Assembly: GCA_930367205.1 (NCBI GenBank)
Contig: CAKNEZ010000019.1
Location: forward strand, 186,001 to 250,000
Length of the DNA stretch: 64,000 nt
Source of the DNA: Acanthosoma haemorrhoidale
Lineage: Eukaryota > Arthropoda > Insecta > Hemiptera > Acanthosomatidae
Direction: 5' to 3'
A program made the position numbers and the translations under genes. The notes below the pieces were generated by a model. The model was not told the origin of the DNA. It searched no databases and saw only the letters and a list, made by a program, of their open reading frames with translations. Positions 29,311-42,544 of this stretch are shown here, piece by piece (position 1 is the first letter of the stretch; every line of letters starts with the position of its first letter).

Positions 29311-31280
29311 ATAGTTTAAAATAATTTAAATTCACCAATACAAGTCAGAAATGAAATTCCGTCTGAAATAAAAGGAGAGGGGTTCAATTGAAATAAGAAT
29401 TTCTCACTTTGAGAATATTGGGACCCAGTGGCGGCCGCGAGATGGTTGGATTACCGAGGCCCTGTTGTAGGTTATATAATCATCTATTCAGATAATGAGG
29501 GGAATTATGAGGTCCAAGATACACACTAAAATTTGTGTACATACGAACGATTAGTCATTTCAATAAGGAGACACGTTAATTTTTATTTTGATTCTAACGT
29601 GCTCCGCTGAATCAGATCATCGTAAATACATTCCATTCTAGTCACGATGATCCGGGTGATACTTTTGCAAAGACATGGAATGAGCTAGACTAGAGATTTA
29701 TTTTATTGGTTCGTAAGTAACTTTTTTAACGGTTATTTGCGAATTAGAAAATATGTTTCCAGGACTTTATGATGTCCAGTCAGCCATACTTGCGTTATAC
29801 ATAACCCCTTATAAGACATCATGTTATAAACTAAGATGTGGGCTGAGAATATGATTTCTCCAAGGTATTCTGGTCGTTGAGCGCCTGACTATATTTAGCA
29901 TTTATATTGAATATTAATAACAAATAAATAATAAATTAATGAAAGTTCATACATTGCGTATAAAATAAAGACAAAGAAAGCTTCAAGCTGTCCCTTCCAG
30001 GAATATTTGCGACTATGTACAATTACAATTTAAAGCAATTAGTAAGGAAAAAATGTCTTAAAACTTATCCATACTACAACATAATACTAAAATGGAAGAC
30101 AATGTGTACAAAACTATACATAAACCAAAAACTAGAGTCAATAATAATACAAAATAATGACAAATGAAATGGTATTCGGAAAGAAAATATTACAATTAGA
30201 CACATCTGTAGCCCAAAGTCACGTTGTACCAATGTTGCAGCTCTAAAATATTATAAATTGACTATGCTTAAGTGTTTACAGGGATGGTAAAGCATCTGGC
30301 CAGAGATCAGGAGGCATCACCGTGGATGTGTGAAACCAGGGGTAAGACAATCAATGAGTGGTACAAAATTGTAACGAGATAAACATCAAATATTGTAGAT
30401 AATTAAAACTTAATTAAATAAAGATAATTAAATCGTCAATAAAAAACAAGTAAATAAATTTTTATAGATCCTACATTCATACTACAAATAAATGAGAAAA
30501 AAAAAAGCTAGTTCCACAAGCTATCTAGGCATCAACACATTTATATTAATAGGGAACAGGTGTTCTATAATAAATATATATATATATATATATATATGTT
30601 CCAGCTGTCATTATTAATGTACTTTACATTAGGACCATTAGTCGAACACATTAAAACACACTATAATCTGTGCACAGAGTGAAAATATAATAATTTACTA
30701 TAATAGCTGTTGTGAAATGGCCTGAAGCCAGGTTAATAATATCTATATATTTGTATGTTTTAACTCAAAACTAATAACTCAAAATATGTCCAATATATGT
30801 TACTTTTACTGTTATGGTGTGCATAGCATTATTTTGTTTATGCATAATTTATCATACACGTACATTAAGAAAATAAATGTACATTTTCACTATCACCGAA
30901 TTTACTGCAAATGGTTCTCGAATCCCTGTGAGCTGATTATATTTTGTCATAAAATGCCTCCTACTACTGCCTCAGTGAAGGACGAAATGTAACGTGTGGC
31001 AACAAATCTTTGTTTGATAATATACTTACTCATTCTCTTAAACAATCATCAATCAAACAATGAGGTATAATTATATTTTAATCTTGAATAATACAGTAGG
31101 TCGTTACTGATTTTTTGATTGCGGATTTTACAACGAAACAAATGAGATAAGGTTTTTATTTAATTATAAAATCATGAATTAGAATCACTTAGGTCTTATG
31201 TGGTAAGATGCAAAGTGGTCACGCCATCAACATCGAATTATCAATAATAGCCAAGTTAAATTCTCTAATTCATTGAAGAC
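29311..31280. other. Intergenic, no gene recognised
   Basis: AT-rich. A (TA)n run lies at about 30574-30598. I see no coding, RNA or repeat feature I can name. Confidence 0.5.
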
Positions 31281-31284
31281 CATG

Positions 31285-31672
31285 ATCCCCAAGCACAGTC
31301 ATTGCACTGCACCACTCATCCCTATAATCCTCCTCGGAGACTAAAGTGGCAGTGGCCTCGTGACCTGCTATAAATGCGTCACAGTGGGAGTCCTGGCAAT
31401 GGCCAGTTTCTCCAATCATGTCCTGAGCGCATGTGGCTCTCTCGCTCTTACGAGACTCCACTGGCGGCTGACGGAGGAGCGTGGGGGAATTACCAAGACT
31501 CCGCTTCCTCTTTCGCATGCGAGGGAGGTGACAACCATATGGATTTGGGAGGTCTCTGGGCATTTGTAAATAATGTATGAATGAAAATTGTAAATATGAC
31601 ATGAATGACAACATTTATCACAATTACTTATTGCCCGATGAGGCAGATTGTAATTTTATCCTAATAAAGTTG
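31285..31672 (+). mobile_element. LINE family A copy 3
   Basis: Inverse orientation relative to copies 1, 2, 4 and 5: the AATAAAG near 31665 reads on plus. The minus-strand frame 31270-31614 is antisense to the element and not a gene. Confidence 0.75.
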
Positions 31673-32712
31673 TTTTTATTAGTACATTGGAAAAAGTATC
31701 CTAAACATTTTGTCATCAACAAAGATACATAAATCTAGACTTACTGCAGGTTTTTAATTTATAATTACCTTCTTACATATGTACTCTTAAAAACGTTGGA
31801 TACTCATTTCTATTTACACCTGAAATAAACTCACTTTTCACCTATGGATACACGTATTCGTGTATTTTAAGTCGTAAAGCAATTGCACTAACAGCTACAC
31901 TATCAAACAACTGCTGAATATATTAATTACTTATTTTTGTACCAATTTTAATTTCCAAAAGGATTAATAATATTTTCCCTCCTTTTTTTTCTTCTAAAAT
32001 TTGAAAAACTTAGTTATAATTTGTCCAATTATTATTTCCATTTTGTTCAATCAGTAATCATTCAATGGTCATCAAGTCTGTACATGTTCTTAAGTCATCC
32101 CTTTTGGAATGATTATTACTGTGATCATGTCTCTAGTCATTCTTATCAACCGACTATTTACTAAAAGGATATGTTATGTCTTCAGAGGCAGATCGAGCCA
32201 TAATTAAGGCTTTATCTGTGAAACAGTACGTACACGGATGAGATCAGCTGTTAAATGCCCACAGTCGGTCTGTCCACTAAGACACAACGTGCGTCTATTT
32301 CTGTACACGTCCTTAATTCGCCGATTCTCTCTGGGGAACTTACTATTCACTGTTTATATTTGTATTATCATCTTATCATGGAGAGTGGACATTTTATCTG
32401 GAAACTGGGAAATTCCCTTGGAAATTCCCCGAAGATAAGGTATGGGGCCCTCGTCTGGATATGAAAAGGTGAGGAATGAGAAAAGACTGGCAAAGGTCTA
32501 TGCCAAGAAGCCCTCAGTAACAATTAGCAGTGACTAATTTCAACTGTTCACTTAGGATATAACAGTAATTCAACCTAGATCTTCAAGTGGAATTATAGGA
32601 TTTCCATATATTATGTGTTAATATTGTTTGTTAAGTGATCAGTTTCGGTCTAGGGAAGAATAGTAGCAGCAACAGATTAAAGTATTTGCAACTAATTCAT
32701 TTTGTTATTAAT
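31673..32712. other. Intergenic, no gene recognised
   Basis: Overlapping short frames at 32238-32464 are not conserved elsewhere in the window and have no domain. Confidence 0.45.
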
Positions 32713-33310
32713 ACCTCAACAACAACAACTTTATTATGATAAAATTATAATCTGCCTTGTTGGGCAATAAGTAATTGTGATAAATGATCTCATTCGTACA
32801 GTATTTACAAACAGCCCAGATACCTCTCAAATCAACATGATCGTCACGACCTTAAAGAGGATGCGGAGTCTTGGGAAGTCACCCACCGTCAGCCGCGTCA
32901 CCGGATACGAGCCAGTGGAGGCTGACCAAGAGCGTTAGAGCCTCAGACGCTCAGGACATGATTGAAGAAACTGGCCATTGCCAGGACTCCCACTGTCACG
33001 CATTTATAGCAGGTCACGAGGCCACTGCCGTTTCAGTCTCCGAGGAGGATTATAGAGATGAGCGGTGCAGTGAAATGACTAGGGGATTAGGGTGGTTGGA
33101 TAGGTTGCTATGGAATTTCATGAACTTGGAAGGGATAAGTTCAAGAATGTAGGGTATATTAAGATCGTTATGTTTTGCTGCTGAAGTAATAAGGGGCATT
33201 TATTGATAAGTAATAAGGATTGGATGCGCTTGATGTTCGACTTTTATGCTGTCCCCCATAGATCTATTCCGTATGTCCAGATTGGCTTAAGTATAACTTT
33301 GCAGATTAGT
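32713..33310 (-). mobile_element. LINE family A copy 4
   Basis: One of the longer copies. Its 3' end on minus is CATAATAAAGTTGTTGTTGTTG, a (TTG)n tail, typical of LINEs that end in simple repeats rather than poly(A). The 5' part includes the GTCCAGATTGGCTTAAG segment shared only with copy 5. Confidence 0.75.
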
Positions 33311-33589
33311 AATTAATATCTAACAGGTAAGAAATAATTATACTGGCAGTGTGGGACTCAACCTTCCTTCTGTATATCGGGGGCTTGGACCAACCAAGCT
33401 CTCCTGCACAAGTGGACGATCTTCCGTATGTGAATCCTCTTAGGCTTAGATTGCTAGTTATTACCTAATAAGTAAATTTTTATTTATACAATTATTATAA
33501 TTGTAATATATACAAGTATATAAATATACAATTATACAAAACACTTCGGAGCTTCTTTTCCGTGACAAATCTTGAATGCGTTTTGGAAC

Positions 33590-34600
33590 AGTCCCTTTTT
33601 AAACTCCAGCAGTGATCTACCTTCATGTGCGTCTACCATCTTCCTTGGTTGGAGGCCTCCATAGTTTTAATATCCTGGTCAAATCTCTCACCTTGTCCCT
33701 CGCTGGTGTTTCCTAAATTTTCAGTAAAATGGTCTAAGTGGCTATGTGAACCTTAACACTCATGTTACACCCAAGGGATTTAAGACTTTCATTAGTACAA
33801 CACAGTTTTCAACTTTGCGTTTGCTCAGAAAATTTCCGATAACTGCATCAAATGAATTCCAGTCTTTTCGCTCAGCCTCATTCATCGAATTTACGATGAC
33901 AGTATACTTAATGAGCTGTCTTATTTGTGGGCCGTCAAATATTCCTGCTTTAATTTTTTCCGTACTCAACTGAGGCCTTTCTACCCCCCCCCCTCTAGAT
34001 ATGCAAAGCATGGCCCGTTCTTATCAAGAGCTTTTACAAACTGCTTCTTAAGACACAGCTTTATATGTACTGGATAAAAGATGATTTTCTCTCTTTCTAA
34101 TTACGTTGTCGTTAATGACATTCTTTTCCCCAAGGTCCATGTTTTGTCTCTTAGGCCACTTTTTTCTAACACAGTTTAGTGTTTTGTCTCTGCTATCCCA
34201 GAGGCACAAGAAGTAAGGATATTTGGTGTGGAAACTTTGCTGTCCAAAGAGAATGTTTACCATTTTTAATTCCACACAATTGACCCATTGATGTTCATGA
34301 TACATCATCTTCTCCAAGACCAAATCTATGGTGTTGATATTCTTCTTTCATTTTCGTTGAGTGAGCAATTGGCATTGAACCATATTTATTAACATTGTGT
34401 AGAAGGACACATTTCAAACTTCCTTTGAGTTGTAAATAAATAGACTTTAAATCATTTGCGAAATGGCCTGGAAGACCCATTTTTTCCAGGTGTTCTCGGC
34501 AATTTCGTGACAGTATAGAAGGTTGTCTCCTTGAGAGAAGAAGAGTACAGAAACCAATTGTGTGATTTAGAACTGCACCTTTCGTGTAGAACTTCACGTT
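33590..34600 (-). pseudogene. Decayed copy of a multicopy arthropod gene of unknown function
   Basis: Minus-strand pieces, in order from 34597 down: LKGSLKCVLLHNVNKYGSM, then FGQQSFHTKYPYFLCLWDSRD, then GPQIRQLIKYT with NEAERKDWNSFDAVIGNFL, then, in another frame near 33750-33620, a segment with GERFDQDIK. I recognise this order from an uncharacterised protein family that is highly repeated in arthropod genomes. Several frameshifts and stops separate the pieces. Function of the family is unknown to me; the copy number suggests it is, or travels with, a mobile element. Confidence 0.65.
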
Positions 34601-35734
34601 AAAAAAAGGACTGATTTGAAAATTATATTAATTATGATTATATTTAGAATTGAGTGCCCCAAAAATAGCTAAAATCAGTTCTGCAATCCAAGGCACCAAA
34701 AAAAAAAAAAATAATCTCAGCGTTTAAAGCATTTTATTCATGAATGGATAAAACTGGTGGGAAAGCACTGGTTTGTTTAGTTATTTACTAAGATCCCAAC
34801 CCACAACTGGGATTGTTTCGTTTACAACCAGCTAGAAGTGATTGGCTAGTTGTAGGAAGCCTGGAGTCCTTGCTCTGCGCAATAAACAACTAACCATTGC
34901 CTTCCGTGTCCCTTCTCTGTTACCCTCCGCCGCAGAAGTCCCTGAAGATATTTATACCCTGGAGCCATCCTCCAACACTATCCCAGTAGGAACGTAGGAA
35001 GCGGAGGATCAACTCCGTCCTTGGTAGGTGTTTAAATACAGATAAACTGTTTGTGCAATGCACAGAGCTTCTTGGAAATGGCAACACGAGGCTGTTATTG
35101 AGAGAGAGGCACTGAACCCCTACTTGCAATTTACAGTTCCATCTTGATTTATTTGCATGTCTTTTTCATTTGCGGCTTCATATCCACCGAGCCCAAACGG
35201 GAAGGCTAAACTTTAAAACATGTTCCCCAGTTCGGTCTTCGATAGTCTTTGACTCGGTTCAATCGATCCGGAATTTTAAAGATATATTCACACTCTGAAA
35301 CAAGATATTTTAATTTAAAAGAAAGATTCAGATCAGAAGCGTTTTAATTTTAAAACAATAATTTTCCAATTTTTCAAAAAATACTATTTGGTAAATCGCT
35401 TATTTGCCATGTTTCGCATTGGTTTTTTTCTATTTGTTGAAAACTCGGGTTTCCTTCACGGAGTTAGCTTAAAAAAATATTGAACAATCATAATTTATGG
35501 ACGCAGAGACACTGACCTAAATTCGAACATCTCTCGAAATATTTTCTTATTATATTCTTGTTTCTGCTCCGTCACTTTTGTTTTTCAAAAATACAATTAA
35601 GTTTATTGCTGCTGTAAATAGATGTTTGGCTGTCATAAATGATAATGATTTAATGTCGATCTTTTTCTGTCTTGACCAGTTCAACTTGTACATGCCCGAC
35701 AAATGTTACAGAAATAAATACAGAATAGAATCAC
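34601..35734. other. Intergenic, no gene recognised
   Basis: A minus-strand frame at 34920-35129 has no recognisable domain. The rest is AT-rich. Confidence 0.45.
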
Positions 35735-35746
35735 GGTGATCACTCC

Positions 35747-35867
35747 TGTATATAATGTATGGACACTACAGGAAATACAAAAATAATTTGTAAATAGATT
35801 CGCCTGAGGATCTATAATTATATATAATTATCTGTGAATTTAAAAGGGCTATGAAGGAAAAAAAAAA
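35747..35867 (+). mobile_element. LINE family D copy 2, 3' tail
   Basis: Only the last 120 bp: TGTATATAATGTA..., then AAAAGGGCTATGAAGG plus poly(A). Flanked by GGTGATCACTCC (35735-35746) and GGCGATCATTCC (35868-35879), a 12-bp imperfect target duplication. Confidence 0.75.
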
Positions 35868-35879
35868 GGCGATCATTCC

Positions 35880-36577
35880 GATCATATTTACCAGGAAACA
35901 ACCTAGTATATCTGGGAATTAAAATGGACAGACACCTCAATTTTAGTTATAATTTGACGAGGAAGTTGAACAAATACGCACGAAGTCTTACGGGCTTACG
36001 CATTTATTGACTTCCCCCAATCTATCACTGCGTCTCAAGCTCTGGTGTATGGTGCACCGCTTTTTCGTCATCTGACGTGTACGACAGCTCGGCGACTCCA
36101 ACAATTCCAAAACGGCATACTGATGAAAGTGGTCAGACACTTCATTCGAACAGCGGAGCAACAGAGCTTCACGAGATCTTTGATCTGCCTACGGTGGATG
36201 AATTCATTCAACGTAGACATATAAATTTTTTTGACTCCCTACAATACTTGACAAACCCGGTGTTTAACACGATAACCCCCGCTTCGTTCCCCCATCGAAG
36301 GCAGGACGCTGTCGCGGCAGGAACACTTAGGTTCTAGTTATAGGTTTTAGTTTGTAGGTTTTCTCCCAAATTGTAAACAGAAGGTGAGCCACATCACATA
36401 GCATTATATTCATTTCATTGTAATTTTAACTTTAATCTGATATTGTATTGTAACCCAACCTCATTAGAATGCATCAGTGCATCGTAGAAAGAGGAGAAAT
36501 TATAAATAGACATTGAAATTTGTAAAATTGTTAAAATGTTAATAAATTCAGGCGTTAAAAGAAAAAAAAAAAAAAAA
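35880..36577 (+). mobile_element. Jockey-like LINE 3' end (family D relative)
   Basis: The frame ending at 36337 carries the ORF2 C-terminus: VDEFIQRRHINFFDSLQYL and NPVFNTITPASFPHRR. A 3' UTR with AAGGTGAGCC and poly(A) to 36577 follows. Upstream, around 35915-36060, is earlier RT sequence in other frames (YLGIKMDRHLNF). The site after the poly(A) is GGCGATTACTCA, related to the sequence before the element, so it also has a duplicated target, and the same target as copy 2. Confidence 0.8.
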
Positions 36578-36589
36578 GGCGATTACTCA

Positions 36590-37150
36590 TAAAAATTAAT
36601 AAAGAAACACTATTAAATGACTATAAATCAATGAATAGGCCATTGATCCTTGATTAACTAGGGCATTAAGACGCTCACATTTTATTGCACAAGACAATAA
36701 ACATGACTGAAAAAAATCTCACCGGAAATACGAACCGTGAAGCAGTTGCTCCGACATCATCTTCATTAGTCTATGTTTTTTTTGTTTTTTTTTCTTTTTT
36801 CATTGTTTTTCAAGCTGCCACACAGACGTAGCACAAATGAAAGAGCTGGAGGTTTTAATTTGTGGGCAGTCGGTGTAATTTTCACGGAGGTTGTCTGCTA
36901 AATGAGACAGAACGTCCACAGGAGTCCAGCTACCTTCTACTGCGCCACGGGCTCACAAATTGCAGGCCACTTTGTGCAAATATCTGTCATTATTCATGAT
37001 TTTTACATCTCCGGCATTGAACTCGTCTTGGAGGAACATCCGAAGAAGTAGTAATCGGAATACACTTCGCTCAGTAAGTACATATTTCGTTTTTTACATC
37101 ATCCATCGTGTTATAGAGGGTCTTTCATTAAGCGCTTCCTATCTTTAAAT
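36590..37150. other. Intergenic, no gene recognised
   Basis: AT-rich, with a T-rich tract at about 36775-36800. No supported feature. Confidence 0.45.
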
Positions 37151-37835
37151 TTAAATAAAACAAAGTGTGTGTGAGATATCATCGAAATTTTTTATTCGTT
37201 TGAAAGGCCTATTGATGCCATTATGTATGGAATATAGCATCGTGCAAATGTCCGCCGCGGCTTCGCTGGGTGGCGCGCATCCAAAATGTCTAATTTTCCG
37301 ATGGCATGGGTTATGAGGTCCGTTGGCTTTGAGGACTGCTGTGATTTATGGCTTAAGAAAACCCCACAAGAAAAAGTCTAACGGGGTCAAAACACACGAT
37401 CTCGGTGGCCAGTTCACCTCTGCGTGAGATGACCACACGTCGTTGTCTATGCTCGTTTACCTTCAGCTCCTGGGTCAGTTGAATTTTGTACGGGTGCAGG
37501 CCCAAGTCACGACGCAAAATTCGCCAAGTTGTGGATTGCGAAAGACCATGCGTTCTTGTGAGCGACATGAAATCGACTCCTTTGGATTCTCCTGCACACT
37601 CTCACGGACAGCGGCGATGTTGCGTTTCGCCGTCGTACGGATGTTGGTCGATTGTTTACTGAACCAGTGGACTCAAATTTATCCACCACACTGCAAATAG
37701 TACCCTCGGTAGGACGGTTACGGCGACCGCGGAACGTTGCCCGAATAGAACACCCATATTGATAAAACAATTTTATCATTTTCACATGCTGTTGAACGCT
37801 ATATTCGTCCATAGTGATTTGGCAAAACAGACTGA
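37151..37835 (-). mobile_element. Mariner-type element, internally deleted (1)
   Basis: Minus-strand transposase remnants. The N-terminal part (37812-37510) has paired helix-turn-helix sequence (YSVQQHVKMIKLFYQYGCS, SVVDKFESTGSVNNRPT). The next frame has GLSQSTTWRILRRDLGLHPYK and ends in RQRRV (about 37430). It jumps directly to the region of the third catalytic Asp (LTPLDFF-type motif in another register, about 37390) and to the end of the protein near 37200 (RGGHL). The segment with the first two catalytic Asp is missing. Inverted terminal repeats were not resolved. Confidence 0.8.
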
Positions 37836-37935
37836 ATAAATGACAGCCAATTCGACAGATGCAGCTTCAACAATATGGCCGCTATCAACTGTCAAAGTTT
37901 GGAAGTTCCTATTGGAAGACGCTTTACATCGTTCG

Positions 37936-40364
37936 GATGTAGTACATCCTTATAGTTTTTTTCATGTTATAAAATGTACCATGAGTGAATCCAACGAGGC
38001 TTTAACAAGAAAAAAAAGTAGCTATTGTGCTTACGCACGTCTTTTCTTAAGTCTAACGGACATTGGACATTGCTTACCAACTACGGGTATCCGGAACTGA
38101 TGCTTGGCTTTCCCGTAAGGACTTTTACTGAGGAGACACCTTTTCCCTTACTTACCTGGGTACTCTTACCCCCGTGAAGGGTATAACTATGTTGAAGCCA
38201 CAGATTTATTTTTACCTTGAAAACTTTGTTTAACGTGCTCATTGCACATTTAATTTATATTTCCTCTAGTTTAAGTTTGCGTATTTGCTTCTTAATTGTT
38301 TAAGAAAACAAAATGTTAAACCAGGCGTGTTGTTAAACTGTGAGCCCTAATCCCGGCCAAAATGTAAACATTGCAGGCTCGGCTTGCCCCCCTCTCTACA
38401 CCGGGCTGTCTTATTCCATCTCTCGCCGATGTTACATCGGGTGAATCCGCTCGACATTTCTCTCTGCAGGCATAGTTCTCTATGTGAGTACGAACATTTT
38501 CACACACAAACGGGGATTTGTCATCAAATGACCTACTGGCATTGAGCTTCAAGAAGACTGGTATTTCAATGTTTATTACTTTACGATCGAGGGATCTATA
38601 GTTTCGGGATTGTTAAATGGTAAATTTTGAACAATGTCGTTGCATCTAATTAAGCTCACGCTTACATTTAAATTCTTGCATATTGTTGTTATGGATGTAT
38701 AATTTAGTTATTTATTCATTATAAAGTTATTTATTCATTATAAATTTATTTATTCATTATAAATTTATTTATTCATTATAAATTTATTTATTCATTATAG
38801 GTTTATTTATTCATTATAAATAAATTTATTTATTATTATTGCTTAAGCGAGTGTGAAATTGTTGATTCCGCTAGTGTGAACAAATATTATGTTAAAAATT
38901 ATTGAATTAATTTGTTATTTCTACTATTTCAAGGCAAGCTTGCTCATAGATATTAATTCGTTTCCAGTTAAAATTTTGTTTAACTTTGCTATTTATTTTG
39001 AATATATATCAATTGTTAAGATTACATGTTTATTCTTTTATAATAATTCTTAAATACCCAGTTGCAATTTTGAGCCACATATTTTCTACGCTAGTAAGGA
39101 GGAAAGGTTCTACTGAACCTCTCAGGCTGCGTAAACAACTATATACATTCAAAGTAAAGGTTGAATGAACATAACCACGCATGTCAACGACGTTTGATGT
39201 GGATAAGGAGGATTTTTGGATAGGGTAGGATAAAAGTTCAAAGTCCCAGGCTCCAGGACTCCGAAGGAGGAACGAAACGAAGGAGGAGGTAGTTTTGGAT
39301 TTGGGAGTTTATTATGGGAGTATTCCAGGATTTCAACTGGGCTCAGAAATATGAGAACGGTGGACTTTTTGGTTGTCAGAAACCGCAGCACACCCTCCAG
39401 AGTTAGTGGTTCTTCCCCCCTCCCTGTTGGTGCTTAGCCTTGAATACATGCAAAATGGAATTTTGAATAAGAAATAGATTTGCTATGCAACATTTCTGCG
39501 ATAGTGAGTGACACAAATAATGTGCTCATCGGTTGTGGCTTTTAGAAAACCCTGGGTGCTAAAAGGGACGAAGTGATTGGCAAAGAATAATAGACAGGCT
39601 TGGCCAGTCCAATCAGGATGGTTTGCTGGGTAAGTCTGACCCGGGAGTCTAAGGAATCTGTCAGTAGTTCCGTTTTAGTATTAAATGCATAATAATGTAG
39701 TAATTTTCCAAGTCAAATAGTTGCTTTTATGTTGCTAAAATATTTACGAGATAATATTAGATGTAAGGGAGTAAATGAGATTAATATATTCAGAGAGGCT
39801 GAAGACTCTGTAATTACCATAACCTCTCCAGCTGGAGGTAATGCTGTAACAGCCTATTATAATAAAACGTAATTATAAACAAAGTGGATCGATTTACAAC
39901 GCACATTATATTACAATATATTAATTTATGTGGAGGTAGAGTGCAACAACTATCCCAGTGGCCTAGAGACAGATTACACACTAACCTGAATAACTAGATT
40001 CACCTCTCGCCTTGTCGGCGAGTATTACGATAATTTATTATGGGGCATTGCTAATAATTATAATACATATGATGTAATATAGTATTTTAGTTTTAATGTT
40101 TATCGGTGAACGTGAAAAAACACACGCCCGAGATCCGAACCCGGGTTATTTTCTGTATGTGAAAATTGTTACCTCTGGAATAAATTATAAGTAGATATGT
40201 ATTGCTACTTATGGTAAAACATGAAATATGAAATGAATACATGGTAGACAACTTCAGCATTGAAGAGCCTAATTTAAAACAAAGAAATCATCAAAACCTG
40301 CAGGTAAACCTTTATCCAGTTTCAGGTATACTCTGTCTTATCAATTGTGGTTTAAATATAACCA
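37936..40364. other. Intergenic with minisatellite
   Basis: No gene recognised. A tRNA-B-box-like sequence (minus strand, GGGTTCGGATCTCGG at about 40130-40145) could be part of a tRNA-derived SINE, but no full structure was found. Confidence 0.4.
38707..38820. repeat. 19-bp minisatellite, 6 units
   Basis: Six consecutive units of (G/T)TTATTTATTCATTATAAA, exactly 114 bp, with only one or two changes per unit. Confidence 0.92.
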
Positions 40365-41670
40365 CTATTGGCAACTAAAGCCTACCCACATCCACCCAAC
40401 TGACTGAAGTGATTTTTCAAAGACCAGATAGGTAGTAGAAATAATATTAAATTGAAGTATCACAGGTATAAAAATATCTATATTAATTATTATTTAAGAA
40501 AACCATAAAACCTATGGTCTGATAAACTGGACAGTGACCCAATTCAAATCTAAACCATAATTATACATACTTAATCCTTCGGTTTATAGAACTGTCACAA
40601 GGTAGGGGTATGATTTCATAATCAATTGTAAAGATAGAAGAACGTTTTGTGAGAAGTAATATATGAGGAGTTGTGATGATCCTGAAAGCAGAAATCTGAA
40701 AATAAAGAGGGTTCTATAACAGCCTGAATGAAAGTATGGGTTTTTTTTTTGTGCGTTTTTTATGCGCTGGTTCATTCGATGGAGTATACGACTATTTCAG
40801 ATGATAAACACATCAAACTGGTGGATATGAGTAAGACAAATTTTTGATTAATGTACTATAATGTAATATGGGTATTCAAAATTCAAATTCAAATAAATTA
40901 ATTTAAATATTTATTCTGGGGGCTAATAGGCTATGAATATAGTACACAACAAACCAACAACTTCTTATGAATACAATCTTCTTTGGAGATGATCTAAATT
41001 TAGGTTTTATAATTGTAATTAAAGGAAAATTGTATTTATCATATCAAATTAATGTCTTTCTAGATGTGGAATTATGAAAAAAGGAGAAGAATACTGATTT
41101 GAAGGAACAGTTGAATAACTGGAACAATCATTAGTCAAGAAGAAAAATTAATACACAGAGAAAACGTGAAAGAAAAACCTAAATAGTCAAAAATAAATTA
41201 TCATACATATTGAAATATAGTTATATAAACAAATTGAAGGGATATGTATGCATATGTATGGTTTAGATGAGAATTGGGTCACTACCCAGTTTATCAGACC
41301 GGAAACCTACGGAAACATGGTTTTCTTAAACAATAATTAATATAGATATTTTTCACCTGTATTAATTTATTTCATTACATTTCTTCTACCTCTCTCTGGT
41401 TTCTGAAAATCACTTGAGTTCATGCTTGGAACGCCGGTTGTGGGTAGGCTTAGTATGCATGTAACGCGCAGTTGCCGACAGTGCTTTTATTTAAACTACA
41501 GTTAATTATATAAATAATTAATTAATAAAAAATTAAATTTAAGTAAGAAGTTTATTGTTGGTTCGTTATATACTAGATTCGTGGGATATTAGCCCCCAGA
41601 ATAAATATAGGAAATACATTTATTTGAATTTGAATTTTGAATGTCCATATTACATTAATAAAACATTTTC
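40365..41670. repeat. Two interlocked inverted repeats
   Basis: Arm pair 1: 40365-40560 and the reverse complement at 41225-41480 share blocks such as AAGCCTACCCACA, ATATCTATATTAATTATT, TTTAAGAAAACCAT and GGTCTGATAAACTGG. Arm pair 2: 40855-40945 and the reverse complement at 41570-41660 share ATTCAAAATTCAAATTCAAAT and TTATTCTGGGGGCTAATA. The order on plus is arm 1, arm 2, arm 1', arm 2', so the pairs overlap instead of nesting. They may be remains of two foldback or MITE-type elements, one inserted into the other. No coding region. Confidence 0.75.
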
Positions 41671-41689
41671 CTTACTGATTTCCAGTTTG

Positions 41690-41788
41690 ATGTCTTAGTA
41701 AAAGGCACCCATCATCCCAAATAATTTCCTTTATTTTTCCTACATCCTATATTTCCAGTTGAGAGCTAAGGAAAAAAAAAAAAAAAAA
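41690..41788 (+). mobile_element. Retroposon 3' tail
   Basis: CATCATCCCAAATAATTTCC...TTGAGAGCTAAGG and poly(A). It resembles the tail at 10510-10590 and is probably the end of the same retroposon family. Confidence 0.45.
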
Positions 41789-42540
41789 TCTCACTTAATA
41801 ATTAATTATTATAGCTTTACAAGTTATTTACACAAGAACAGAAAAAAAGAAACTTTAACGAAATATATTGAACAAATTCGAATTTGCCGCTAAGGTATAT
41901 GGTAGGTATGGTGACTAATAAATATTCCATAGCTTTCTTTGGGACACAAACTGAATTTTTTGTCTAGAATACTTAGGTTGATGGTAGATTGCGCAAATAG
42001 TTTGTTAGCTCTCGATTGACACAATTTTCGTAGTCCATTCATAACACAGTCCAAACATTTCTGTTACTGTACTTAAAAATATATTTTGCCAATATACCTA
42101 ATTAACAGTTGTCATGGTTAAGCCAGTCTGGAGTTAGTACCTTTCCATGGTGTGGTTATGATGGAGTAGAACACTAACAGCAATAAGCTAGGTTTAAGGA
42201 AATCGTGTTTGACCTGATTATTTTGACAAATACATCGTGAATAATTAACCAGGCTATTATGACAACCTTATTTATAGTTGTTTACTCCTACTTGAGGTCT
42301 AGGCAATTAACCTCTTTCATTGAAGCTATCGCACACATATCGATACGGCATGAGGTCGATAGAGACAGACAGACTTCGATCCGACAAGCACACGCTATGC
42401 TGACTGGGTCAATGTGGCACATGCCGTATCCGAGGATCAATGTGGCACATGCCATATCCGAGGATCAATGAAGAAAACCCCCCCATCATTCTGCATCCTA
42501 AAACCGCGACAGTAACGAGTGGGATACCGACAGACCTGGC
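41789..42540. other. Intergenic with a 30-bp duplication
   Basis: At 42409-42470 the sequence AATGTGGCACATGCC(G/A)TATCCGAGGATC occurs twice in tandem, one base different. No gene recognised. Confidence 0.5.
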
Positions 42541-42544
42541 AAGT

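Noticed and set aside
40118..40152. tRNA gene or tRNA-derived SINE
   Set aside because: Only a B-box-like stretch on minus; no A box, cloverleaf or tail could be made out.
42409..42470. CRISPR-like or satellite repeat
   Set aside because: Only two tandem copies of a 30-bp sequence in a eukaryotic context.
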